Shown: piece after piece, positions 36,316 to 45,087 of the stretch
How positions within the stretch are numbered: position 1 is the stretch's first letter
How the letters are laid out: every line of letters starts with the position of its first letter
Source: Methanobrevibacter oralis
GTDB lineage: Archaea > Methanobacteriota > Methanobacteria > Methanobacteriales > Methanobacteriaceae
Direction of reading: 5' to 3'
DNA: 64,000 nt
NCBI RefSeq assembly: GCF_001639275.1
Contig: NZ_LWMU01000114.1
Coordinates: forward strand, 1-64,000
Program-made: the position numbers and the translations under genes
The notes under the pieces: model-generated
What the model saw: the letters and a program-made list of their open reading frames with translations, nothing else
What the model was told of the DNA's origin: nothing
Database searches by the model: none

Positions 36316-36627
36316 AATTGTTATTAATAATAATGAATATTATACTATATAATCTTTTTTATATTATTGAAATACTCTGTAAATTTAATATTTTATTAAA
36401 ATTTATCATATTATTTTATTATTTTTCTTTTTATTATTCAACAAGTTTAAATTTTCTCAATGATACTTATTCTGTTGATTTGTAGTTCTTGTTGAATTTT
36501 CGTGCTTTTTGGTGAATTTTGAGTGGTTTTAGTTTTTTTTTCATTTTTTGTTTGATGCTGATTATATGGGATTTTATTAATTTTTTTCGTGTAAATTTTT
36601 ATTATTGATGGTATTGAGTTTAAATCA

Positions 36628-36744
36628 TTATGGGTAAGTATTTTTTTTAGTTTTCATATTGAAGTAGTTGGTTGACATAACATTTCTTTTTAAATCCTTT
36701 TTTCTTTTTGTTTTGTTATATTCGTAAGTTGAAATAATTTTCAT
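36628..36744 (-). pseudogene. Short frame, possible remnant of a mobile or lost gene
   Basis: A 38-residue frame, MKIISTYEYNKTKRKKDLKRN and onward, very Lys/Arg/Asn/Thr-rich, without a ribosome site. It resembles linker parts of transposases in style only. It lies on the same strand as the frame at 36828-36995, with stops between, which suggests decay of one longer gene. Low certainty. Confidence 0.2.
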
Positions 36745-36827
36745 AGTATTTGGAAGATGTTTATAATTTTAAGAATTTGAATATATGTATTCTATTTATT
36801 ATTCTTTTTTGCCACAGTAGTTTTCTA

Positions 36828-36995
36828 TTATTTAGGCTGTTCATGGGTAGGTTTAATTTGTTTTGATCCATTAAATGCGTATAAAGTTCTATTATATGTA
36901 ATCTTTTGTCCAAACTGAAAATAGATTTTTTCAGACATAATTAAATCTTGAATATCATCTAAATTTTGATGGATTAATAATAATTCAATTTTCAT
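36828..36995 (-). pseudogene. Short frame, possible gene remnant
   Basis: A 55-residue frame beginning MKIELLLIHQNLDDIQDL and containing YNRTLYAFNGSKQIKP. There is no clear ribosome site and no recognised family. Together with the frame at 36628-36744 it may be what is left of an inserted gene in this divergent region. It could also be a small unknown protein. Confidence 0.25.
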
Positions 36996-37329
36996 TTGTA
37001 TAAAATCTATTTAATAAAGTCCAATTACTGATAAAAAATTTTCCCAATGAATGTTTTTTATTATGTAATGTATGGAGATATATTTTTCAGTAAATTTTAT
37101 AACTCATAGTATAAATTGTAGATTTAATCTAAAATAATTCAATGATTTATAGAAAATTTTTTTATAAATTAAAATATTTGATAATTATATTTTATTATTA
37201 AGAAAAAATTTAAATAGTAGTTATAGAAAATTAAATAATAACATTAATCAAAATTGTATTAATTATATAATATTTTTTTAATAATAATTAATACTTTAAT
37301 ATTGTTTAATAAATTTTTAATGGGATACT

Positions 37330-37875
37330 ATGGATGATAATAAAAATAAAAGCAAATTTTATTTTAATAACAAAGAAATAGCATTGTTAGCTGCTTTTTT
37401 TGTTTTGTTGTTAGCAGATAATTTTATTTGGGCATTGGGACCTATGGTCGGTAATGTAGTTTATGGTGTGGTTGAAGGTATTATATTAATTGTAGCATCT
37501 ATTGTAATTGGTAAAAAATATACTATGATAACATTAGGTTTTGTTCGAACATTAGCAGAGTTTATTATAGCTGGAGCATTTGTTGGAAGTTTGACTGCTT
37601 TTTCGTACATTATTTGTGCTGTATTTTTAGAAGTCATTTTAATGACTTATAATCCATATGGTGAAAGTTTAAAAATAAATGTTATAGGATCTGCAGTTTA
37701 TGGTATAATAAGCAGGATTGTTTTTTTAGGGGTTAGCATGACTTTTTATGGAATGGTTTTACCTAATTCATTACTTGCATTTATGGTCATTGTTCCAACC
37801 ATTTCATTTGCAATAGGTGGGTTTATTGGAACTTCGTTTGGTAAGAGAGTTAAGAAAGTTTTGTTTTCTGTTTAG
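37330..37875 (+). CDS. ECF transporter S component (Trep_Strep/MptD-like), copy 1
   Basis: A 181-residue integral membrane protein with five to six helices and a short charged N-terminus (NKSKFYFNNKEIALL). The length and helix pattern fit ECF substrate-binding (S) components, and the style recalls the Trep_Strep/MptD group. A second copy with the same N-terminal FYFNNKE follows at 38265, then EcfT and EcfA genes. It captures a small substrate, not determinable here, for import by the shared EcfT-EcfA module. An imperfect hairpin (37885-37926) follows. Confidence 0.7.
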   Translation: MDDNKNKSKFYFNNKEIALLAAFFVLLLADNFIWALGPMVGNVVYGVVEGIILIVASIVIGKKYTMITLGFVRTLAEFIIAGAFVGSLTAFSYIICAVFLEVILMTYNPYGESLKINVIGSAVYGIISRIVFLGVSMTFYGMVLPNSLLAFMVIVPTISFAIGGFIGTSFGKRVKKVLFSV

Positions 37876-38264
37876 ATGGGGATTATGAGAGATTATTTGT
37901 ATTAAATAATAAAATTATCTTCTCATATTCTTTTTTGATTTATTAGAAGTTTTCAATTTTATGAGGTTTTTGTAAATTTATTAACTTACTAGTATTGAAT
38001 ATATTGGTTAAAATAGATTTAAGTATTAGGTTTGGAGGTTATTTTACCATTTTATTTTAATTTGCAAATATATGTATTTGAGGATATTACAAATGTGGAA
38101 CTATATTAATTGAAAGTATTTATTAAAGCTATTATTTATTAAAATAATATTAATTTAGGGATTATTTTTTTGTAATAAGTATTTTTAACTCATTTAGAGA
38201 AAAAAGAGAAAAAATATTTAATTTAAATGTATTTTTAATTATTATTAATTTGTAGGTAAAAATC
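37876..38264. other. 389-bp interval between the two S-component genes
   Basis: AT-rich with no worthwhile open frame. It opens with an imperfect hairpin (ATGAGA 37885-37890 with TCTCAT 37921-37926), which may end the first S-component transcript. The second S gene may then have its own promoter in the AT-rich run at 38140-38260. Confidence 0.5.
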
Positions 38265-38804
38265 ATGGATAACCAAAATAGAAACAAATTTTATTTTAAT
38301 AATAAAGAAACAGCATTAATTTCTACTTTTTTAGTAATGTTGCTTATTGGGGGTTGTGTTTGGTTTGCTGGACCCGTTATAGGTATTATATTTTATGGCA
38401 TAGTTTGGGGAATAATTTTAACAATAGCTGCTATTGTTGTTAATAAAAAATATACGATTTTAGTATTGGGGGTTGTCTATACATTAATTGACTTTACTTC
38501 AGCAAGCATGTATGGAGGAACTCTTTCTGCAATTAATACCTTAGCTGGTGTTTTAATTTTAGAGTTTTTCTTACAACTTAGCAAAGATTATGCTTCAGAT
38601 TTAAAGATAAATTTGATAGGGATGATTTTATTTGCTTTAGTTGCGAGAACAGTTTATGTGCTTATCGTAACACTTGTATATGGTATGAATATTCCATTTT
38701 ATTTAGCAATATCTTATTTCATACTGCCTCATTTAGTTACATTTCCAATAGGTAGTTGGATAGGTTATAAAATGGGTAATAGGATAAAAGGCGCAATTTT
38801 ATAG
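38265..38804 (+). CDS. ECF transporter S component (Trep_Strep/MptD-like), copy 2
   Basis: A 179-residue membrane protein, a paralogue of the one at 37330: both open with K-FYFNNKE-AL and share AGP/LGP-x-V/I-G helices. It has about five to six membrane segments. It lies 11 nt before ecfT, so it is the S component most tightly tied to this module. Divergence between the two copies suggests two related substrates or two forms of one. The substrate is unknown. Confidence 0.7.
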   Translation: MDNQNRNKFYFNNKETALISTFLVMLLIGGCVWFAGPVIGIIFYGIVWGIILTIAAIVVNKKYTILVLGVVYTLIDFTSASMYGGTLSAINTLAGVLILEFFLQLSKDYASDLKINLIGMILFALVARTVYVLIVTLVYGMNIPFYLAISYFILPHLVTFPIGSWIGYKMGNRIKGAIL

Positions 38805-38815
38805 GAGATGTTATT

Positions 38816-39607
38816 ATAATTGAATATGTTAAATCTGATTCATTTGTACATAAATTAGATCCTCGTTCAAAGCTCCTATTTTCATTTTGTATATTGGGTT
38901 CTGCAATAGTAACATATTCAATTCCTATTTTATTTTTATTAATTTTTATTTCTTTAATAATATGGAAAATGTCAAATATTCCAATTAAAAATTTCAAACC
39001 ATTTTTTTTAATGATTTTTGTCATAGTTGTGGTTGGAATCATTAGTCAAGCTATTTTTTTCACAGAAAAACCTGGTTATGATGGAACTAAAACGATTATT
39101 TTTAATTTAATGCCTTTTAATATTCCATTTATTGGATATTTGCCAGTTACTGTTGAAGGATTAGTTTATGGCATTATTTTTTCAATGAGGATGGTAGCAA
39201 TATTTATTCCACCATTAATTTTACCATTTACTACTCATCCTAGTGAAATCATATTAATGTTGAGGAAATTTAAATTTCCAGAATGGATGATTTTATTATT
39301 CACAATGGCAATTCGCTTTTTACCATTAACAATTCAAAATATTTCAATTACTAGAAATGCACAAAAAATTAGAAAAGATAAAATAAGATTAAATGACTTA
39401 TTATTGATGTTAGAATCGATTATAATCACTTCTCTTAGAACTGCTAAACAAATGGCTTTAACATTAGATGTAAAATCCTTTGGTTATAGTAAAAAGAGAA
39501 CTTCAATGAAAAATATTAGTTTTAAGAAAAATGATTTATTTTTTTCAATTTTTTCAATTTCAATTTTTATTTTTTCAATAATTTTATATTCTGGAGGTTT
39601 TAGATAA
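38816..39607 (+). CDS. ecfT: ECF transporter transmembrane component (EcfT), apparent ATA start
   Basis: 263 residues. The frame is open back to 38805, and the conserved EcfT N-terminus IEYVKSDSFVHKLDPRSKLLF is intact, but no ATG, GTG or TTG precedes it. The first TTG at 38894 would delete 26 conserved residues. GGAGA (38804-38808) lies 7 nt before an ATA at 38816, which would give M-IEYVKSDS. Four to five membrane helices follow, with cytoplasmic coupling helices including SLRTAKQMALTLDVKSFGY (the Ala-x-Gly-like EcfA contact). It couples ATP hydrolysis to substrate release from the S component. Confidence 0.8.
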   Translation: MIEYVKSDSFVHKLDPRSKLLFSFCILGSAIVTYSIPILFLLIFISLIIWKMSNIPIKNFKPFFLMIFVIVVVGIISQAIFFTEKPGYDGTKTIIFNLMPFNIPFIGYLPVTVEGLVYGIIFSMRMVAIFIPPLILPFTTHPSEIILMLRKFKFPEWMILLFTMAIRFLPLTIQNISITRNAQKIRKDKIRLNDLLLMLESIIITSLRTAKQMALTLDVKSFGYSKKRTSMKNISFKKNDLFFSIFSISIFIFSIILYSGGFR

Positions 39608-41250
39608 TGGAACCTATAATTGATGTTAAAAATTTGTCTTTTAAGTATTTTGATTGTGATGATTTTGCTCTTAAAAATATTAATTTAAATGTTGAAAAAG
39701 GAGAATTTATTGGTATTATTGGTAAATCAGGTAGTGGAAAATCAACATTACTTCATTGTTTAACTGGGATTATTCCACATGAAATTAAGGGAGAAAAATC
39801 TGGTTTGGTTAAAATAAATAATTTAAATACTGATGAACATGAAATTGTAGAAATAACTAATCAATTAGGAGTAGTTTTTCAAAATCCCGAAAATCAACTT
39901 TTTAATATTAGTGTTGAAGATGAATTAGCATTTATTTGTGAAAATCTTGCATATCCTGTTGATACAATTAGAGAATCTGTTGATTTTGCATTAGATACAA
40001 TTGGAATTAGACATTTAAAAGATGAATATCCATTTGATTTATCTGGAGGTGAAAAACAAAAAGTTGCAATGGCTTCTGTATTAACTGTAAATCCAAAAAT
40101 ATTAGTTTTAGACGAACCTACTTCTGAATTAGATACAAAAGGAAAAGAAATGGTATTTAAAACTTTAAAAAAGCTTAAAAATGATGGAATGACTATTATA
40201 CTGGTTGATCATAACTTAGATGAAGTTTATAAATTAACTGATAAATTGGTTTTATTAGATGAGGGCAAAATAAAGATGTTTGGAAAAACTGATAATATTT
40301 TAAAATCTTCAATTGTAGAATCATTAGGTTTAAGACTTCCACAATCTGTTCAAATGCTTTTAAAACTAAAATCAAATGAAATATTGATGGATAATAGTAA
40401 TGTTGTCAAATTATTAAAAGAAAAAATCTCTAATAAACAGTTTTCTATTCAATATCAAGATTTAGTAAATAATTCCGTGAATAAAGTCGCCATTAAAATT
40501 GAAAATTTATCTTTTAAAAGAGATGGTCATGAAATTTTAAGTAATATAAACATTGAAATTAAAAAAGGAGATTTTGTAGCTTTAATTGGAAAAAATGGGG
40601 CTGGAAAAACAACATTAGCTTTGATTATAATGGGTATTCTCAAAAAAAATAATGGTGTTATAAATATTTTAGGTGAAACAAATATCAATATTAAAAAGAT
40701 AAGAAAAAAAGTTGGATTTCTATTTCAAAATCCTGAACATCAATTATTTTGTAATACAGTAACTGAAGAGATAAACTACGGTCTTGAAAAAGGAGAGGAT
40801 ATAGATAAAATATTGCATAAGATGAATCTTGGCAAATTAAAAGATAATCATCCTTTAACTTTGAGTAGGGGAGAACGGCAAAGAGTTGCCACAGCAACAG
40901 CACTTGCTCATAATCCAAAAATTTTAATAATTGATGAACCTACAACAGGTCAAGATTGGAATAATATTAAAGCATTTATGGATATTTTAAGAGAATTAAA
41001 CAATAATGGTAAAACTATTTTAATAATAACTCATGATATGAGGGTAGTTGGAGAATATTGTAAAAAAGTTATTTTAATGGATGATGGTGGAATAGTGTTT
41101 AATTTAGATACTCGAAAAGCATTTGAGAAATTAAGCACTTTTGAAAATTATGATATAAAACCTTCTGTTATTACAGATATAAGTATGAAAGCCGGTATTA
41201 AACCACCATTGTTAAATGTGGATGAGTTAATTGGTGATAGGGATGTTTAA
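39607..41250 (+). CDS. ECF transporter ATPase, fused EcfA1-EcfA2
   Basis: 547 residues with two complete ABC domains. The first has GKSGSGKST (Walker A), LSGGEKQK (signature) and ILVLDEPTSELD (Walker B). The second has GKNGAGKTT, LSRGERQRV and ILIIDEPTTGQD. Both keep the Q-loop FQNPE typical of ECF and cobalt-type ATPases. The start codon overlaps the ecfT stop by one base. The fusion secures a 1:1 ratio of the two ATPase halves. Confidence 0.9.
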   Translation: MEPIIDVKNLSFKYFDCDDFALKNINLNVEKGEFIGIIGKSGSGKSTLLHCLTGIIPHEIKGEKSGLVKINNLNTDEHEIVEITNQLGVVFQNPENQLFNISVEDELAFICENLAYPVDTIRESVDFALDTIGIRHLKDEYPFDLSGGEKQKVAMASVLTVNPKILVLDEPTSELDTKGKEMVFKTLKKLKNDGMTIILVDHNLDEVYKLTDKLVLLDEGKIKMFGKTDNILKSSIVESLGLRLPQSVQMLLKLKSNEILMDNSNVVKLLKEKISNKQFSIQYQDLVNNSVNKVAIKIENLSFKRDGHEILSNINIEIKKGDFVALIGKNGAGKTTLALIIMGILKKNNGVINILGETNINIKKIRKKVGFLFQNPEHQLFCNTVTEEINYGLEKGEDIDKILHKMNLGKLKDNHPLTLSRGERQRVATATALAHNPKILIIDEPTTGQDWNNIKAFMDILRELNNNGKTILIITHDMRVVGEYCKKVILMDDGGIVFNLDTRKAFEKLSTFENYDIKPSVITDISMKAGIKPPLLNVDELIGDRDV

Positions 41251-42973
41251 AGATTTATTGTTGCTTGCAGGAAAACGCCGAAATAAATTGATATTTGCTT
41301 CTTTTTTGCATTTTTTATCTTCAGGAATGTCAATTGTCCCGTTTTTCATGATTTATTTGATTATTTTAATTTTTTTCCAAGATTCAATTGATTTTTACTA
41401 TCTTGCACTTATTTTGATAACTATACCAATTGTTTATGCTTTGGAATTTTTTGTAATGATGTTTGCTTATAATATTTCTCATAGGGCCGCTTATGAAATT
41501 ATTTATGAGGTTCGTATTGAGTTAGCCAATCATTTAATCACTTTACCTTTAAGTAATTTTCAAGAAAAACACACTGGTGATTTTGAAACGGTTTTAAATG
41601 AAAATTCTGAAATCTTAGAACTCTTTTTAGCACATCATCTTCCTGAGATGATAAGCACGATTTTTGTTCCTTTTTTTACAGCTTTATTTTTATTTTATAT
41701 TGATTGGAGAATGGCATTAATTTGTTTGATTCCAATAATTTTAGCATTTATACCAATTCTTTCCCAATTAAAATCTCTAAATGATATGATTAACAATCAT
41801 TTAAAGGCTCAGTCATATCTTAATTCTACTATTTTAGAATATGTAATGGGTATTAAAGTTATTAAAGTATTTAATAGATCTAAGGATTCATTTGATAAGT
41901 ACAAAAATGCTGCTTTAAAGTGGAATATCAGTATGAAAAATTGGTCAACTCAAAGAGCATTGCCATTTACTTTATATCAAGCATTCATTGGTTCTACTTT
42001 ATTGTTTATTATCCCATCAGGATTTTATTTTTATATAAATGGAACCTTAACTATTGAATCATTTATATTGTTTATGATTATTGGACCAATTTTTGGTAAT
42101 CAATTTATGAGGATATATGAATTTATTAGATATAATATGGAGGAAAGAGAGTCTTTAAATAGAATTAATCAAGTTTTATCTCTTCAATCTATTGAAGATA
42201 ATGATAAATCAATTATTTTAGATGATATAAATTATATTGAGTTTCAAAATCTTTCATTTTCTTATGATAATCAAATTAAAGTTTTAAAAAATTTAAATAT
42301 TTTATTTGTAGAGGGTAAAAAATACGCATTAGTTGGACCTTCAGGGTCTGGCAAAACCACTATAACTAGGTTAATTCTTCGATTTTGGGATGATTATGAA
42401 GGTAAAATTAAAATTAACAATATTGACATAAAAGAGATTCCCTTAAAGAAATTATTATCATTTATTTCAATTGTCTTTCAAAATAATTTTTTATTTAATG
42501 ATACAGTTTTTGAAAATATTCGTATTGGGAATCCTAATGCTAGTTTAGAAGATGTTATAAAAGTTTCTAAGGAAACATTCTGCCATGAATTTATAGAAAA
42601 TCTCCCTAAGGGATATGATACTGTTGTGGGTGAGGGTGGTACTAAATTAAGTAATGGGGAGAAACAAAGAATTGCTATTGCTAGAGCTATTTTAAAAGAT
42701 GCTCCTTTGATAATTTTAGATGAATTTACAGGATTCATTGATGCCGAAAATGAATATCTGATACAAAAAGCCTTAGATAGGCTTACAAAAAATAAAACGG
42801 TAATAATAATCGCACATAAATTGTCAACAATAAAAAATGTAGATCACATATTTGTTCTTAACAATGGTGAAATTGTTGAAGAAGGAAATCATGAAACTTT
42901 AATGGATTTAAATGATTATTATAAAAAATTATGGGATATTCATAGTTCAACAGATAAATGGAAAGTGAAATAA
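41243..42973 (+). CDS. ABC exporter-fold half-transporter 1 (YbtP/IrtA-like context)
   Basis: 576 residues from the ATG at 41243, chosen because GGTGAT lies 4 nt before it. A six-helix type 1 ABC membrane domain (about 1-310) is fused to an ATPase with GPSGSGKTT, LSNGEKQRIA and IILDEFTGFID. The signature has Asn for the usual second Gly. It is followed by a second half-transporter with a one-base overlap, so the two form a heterodimer. In known metallophore loci such pairs have the exporter fold yet import loaded siderophores. Ordinary peptide or drug export is the alternative. Confidence 0.8.
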   Translation: MFKDLLLLAGKRRNKLIFASFLHFLSSGMSIVPFFMIYLIILIFFQDSIDFYYLALILITIPIVYALEFFVMMFAYNISHRAAYEIIYEVRIELANHLITLPLSNFQEKHTGDFETVLNENSEILELFLAHHLPEMISTIFVPFFTALFLFYIDWRMALICLIPIILAFIPILSQLKSLNDMINNHLKAQSYLNSTILEYVMGIKVIKVFNRSKDSFDKYKNAALKWNISMKNWSTQRALPFTLYQAFIGSTLLFIIPSGFYFYINGTLTIESFILFMIIGPIFGNQFMRIYEFIRYNMEERESLNRINQVLSLQSIEDNDKSIILDDINYIEFQNLSFSYDNQIKVLKNLNILFVEGKKYALVGPSGSGKTTITRLILRFWDDYEGKIKINNIDIKEIPLKKLLSFISIVFQNNFLFNDTVFENIRIGNPNASLEDVIKVSKETFCHEFIENLPKGYDTVVGEGGTKLSNGEKQRIAIARAILKDAPLIILDEFTGFIDAENEYLIQKALDRLTKNKTVIIIAHKLSTIKNVDHIFVLNNGEIVEEGNHETLMDLNDYYKKLWDIHSSTDKWKVK

Positions 42974-44697
42974 TGATTAAAGATATCTATTTTCTTTTTG
43001 ATAAAAATAATTATAAAGTTAAAGAATCTTTGTTATTTTTATTATTACGAAGTTTTATTAGTATTATTCCTATTTTAATAATATTTTTATTTGTAATCGA
43101 ATTTTTTAAGAGTAGTATTAGCACTTTTAATATTATTTGCCTTACATGTGGTTTAATTATTAATTTTATCGTGTTTAATGTTTTAGAACATCATATTTAT
43201 TTACGTTTTATGAATTTGGGATTAGATATTTCCTATGGCTTACGTTTAGATATAGGTAAAAAACTGACTGAATTATATTTGGGATTCTTTAATGAAAATG
43301 CACTAGGTGAGATTAATACCATAGTAAGTGAATATGTATCAAAAGTTGAGTATTTTGTTACATATACTGCTCCGTTTATGATTTCCTCTCAAATTACAGT
43401 TATTTTACTCACAATAATCTTTTTTGTATTAGATTGGAGGCTTGCTATTTGTTCGGCTATTGTTTTTCCATTATCTTATTTATCATTTAAATATTCTGAT
43501 AAAATTTCTAATGTTGTTGTTAAAGATAGGGAGAAATCTTTAATTAAATATAATTCTGCTATTGTGGATTTTGTTAGAGGAATAAATATAATCAAAATTT
43601 ATAATTTAGATTTAAAATACTTTAAAAAGTTTCATTTAGCTACAACAGATTTTAGAGATAAAAATATAGAAAATGTTAAAGCTACTATGATTCCAAATAT
43701 TTTTGTCCTATTTTTTGCAAGTATTAGTATAATAATTTTATTTCCTGTTGCAGTATATTTGTATATAACAAATTCAATTAGTCTTTTTAAAATAATTTTT
43801 TTCTTTATTGCAACACCTACAATATCTTCAGCAATGACTGATTGTCTGTTTGGATATATACACCTTAAAAATCATGTAGGTCAAGGTATTAATTATATTA
43901 ATAATCTAATGAACGAAAAATGTATTTTAGAAAATAAAAAGGATGTAGAACTAAATAACTATGATGTAAACTTTTCCAATGTAAATTTTAGCTATAACCA
44001 TGAAAAAACTTTAAATAATGTTAATTTTGATTGTGAGGAAAAAACTTTAACAGCATTAGTTGGTCCATCGGGTTCTGGAAAAACAACAATAACTAATTTA
44101 ATTTTAAGATTTTGGGATATTCAAGAAGGTTCAATAGTTATTGGAGGACATGATATAAAAGAAATACCTTTAAAACAATTATCTGATTTAATATCTATAG
44201 TTTTTCAAGATGTGTTTCTTTTTGATAGTTCTATAATGGATAATATTAAAATAGCTAAAAAAGATGCAAATGATGATGAAGTAATTAAAGCAGCTAAAGA
44301 TGCTATGTGCCATGATTTTATAGAAAAATTACCTAATGGTTATGATACTATAGTGGGTGAAAGAGGTTCTAAATTAAGTGAAGGCGAAAAACAAAGAATT
44401 TCCATTGCTAGAGCTATTTTAAAAGATGCTCCAATAGTAATATTAGATGAAGCTACTTCTTCATTAGATTCTGAAAACGAGTTTTTAATTCAAAAAGCTA
44501 TTAATAAAATGATTAAATCAAAAACAGTTATAATGATAGCTCATAGACTTTACACTATAAGTTCTGCAGATCAAATAATATTTTTAAAAGAAGGAAAAAT
44601 TGTTGAAAAGGGAACACATAAAGAATTAATAGATAAAAAAGGATTTTATTATCAATTTTGGAATATTCAGGAGGAGGTAGGGGGATGGAAATTTTAA
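42973..44697 (+). CDS. ABC exporter-fold half-transporter 2 (YbtQ/IrtB-like context)
   Basis: 574 residues from the ATG at 42973, which overlaps the previous stop (TAATG); an ATG at 42958 is possible. A six-helix membrane domain (about 1-300) precedes an ATPase with GPSGSGKTT, LSEGEKQRIS and VILDEATSSLD. It pairs with the gene before it as a heterodimer. It is the last gene of the ECF-ABC operon, which ends at a hairpin shared with the converging gene. Confidence 0.8.
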   Translation: MIKDIYFLFDKNNYKVKESLLFLLLRSFISIIPILIIFLFVIEFFKSSISTFNIICLTCGLIINFIVFNVLEHHIYLRFMNLGLDISYGLRLDIGKKLTELYLGFFNENALGEINTIVSEYVSKVEYFVTYTAPFMISSQITVILLTIIFFVLDWRLAICSAIVFPLSYLSFKYSDKISNVVVKDREKSLIKYNSAIVDFVRGINIIKIYNLDLKYFKKFHLATTDFRDKNIENVKATMIPNIFVLFFASISIIILFPVAVYLYITNSISLFKIIFFFIATPTISSAMTDCLFGYIHLKNHVGQGINYINNLMNEKCILENKKDVELNNYDVNFSNVNFSYNHEKTLNNVNFDCEEKTLTALVGPSGSGKTTITNLILRFWDIQEGSIVIGGHDIKEIPLKQLSDLISIVFQDVFLFDSSIMDNIKIAKKDANDDEVIKAAKDAMCHDFIEKLPNGYDTIVGERGSKLSEGEKQRISIARAILKDAPIVILDEATSSLDSENEFLIQKAINKMIKSKTVIMIAHRLYTISSADQIIFLKEGKIVEKGTHKELIDKKGFYYQFWNIQEEVGGWKF

Positions 44698-44707
44698 ATT
44701 TTAAAAG

Positions 44708-44730
44708 GATATTTTTAGAAATATTCCTAT
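44708..44730. terminator. Hairpin between converging genes
   Basis: AGGATATTT (44708-44716) pairs with AAATATTCCT (44721-44730) with one bulged T and a TTAG loop, followed by ATTATTTTAACATTTTTT on the plus strand. It lies in the 32-bp gap after the ABC operon. Confidence 0.5.
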
Positions 44731-45035
44731 TATTTTAACATTTTTTCTACAGTATCTATCTTAGCATCCAAAGTCCTGTTTTCTAAATCTCGCCTGTCAT
44801 CAACTTTAATTACAGTATATACTCTACCAATTCCAGTTTCAAAAATAGCTTCTTGAGCTTTAGCTATTGCAGAGTAAAGTTCTTCTAAGTTTTTTGCTTC
44901 AATTTGGGTTCCCATTCCTGTTAACTGGTAATTTAATCCAGAGTTTTTTATTGATTGAACAGCTATAGTTACGTATTCTTTGCATTCTGTGTCTTTTGTT
45001 CCAACAGGTAATATTGCGAAATCTGCAGTTATCAT
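44730..45035 (-). CDS. MTH1187-type thiamine-binding protein (UPF0045)
   Basis: 101 residues with a ferredoxin-like alpha/beta fold. ITADFAILPVGTKDTECKEYVTIAVQSI and YQLTGMGTQIEAKNLEELYSAIAKAQEAIFETGIGRVYTVIKVDDRRD are the family's two conserved blocks. Members bind thiamine or related pyrimidines, but their role is unclear. GGTGAAAAT precedes the ATG. The gene diverges from the sulfurtransferase at 45088. Confidence 0.85.
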   Translation of the reverse strand: MITADFAILPVGTKDTECKEYVTIAVQSIKNSGLNYQLTGMGTQIEAKNLEELYSAIAKAQEAIFETGIGRVYTVIKVDDRRDLENRTLDAKIDTVEKMLK

Positions 45036-45087
45036 ATTTTCACCTTGTAAAATTATTTATTTATCTTTCTATAAATTATTTTAGTGT

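Larger units (their letters stand above)
36243..37329. other. 1.1-kb divergent intergenic region between the peptide and ECF operons
   Basis: Very AT-rich. From left to right it holds the peptide ribosome site, a cluster of TTAGT palindromes (36284-36315), a TATA-like stretch near 36341-36352, two short decayed-looking minus-strand frames (36628-36995), and the AT-rich promoter side of the ECF operon (37100-37329). No complete known gene is present. Confidence 0.6.
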
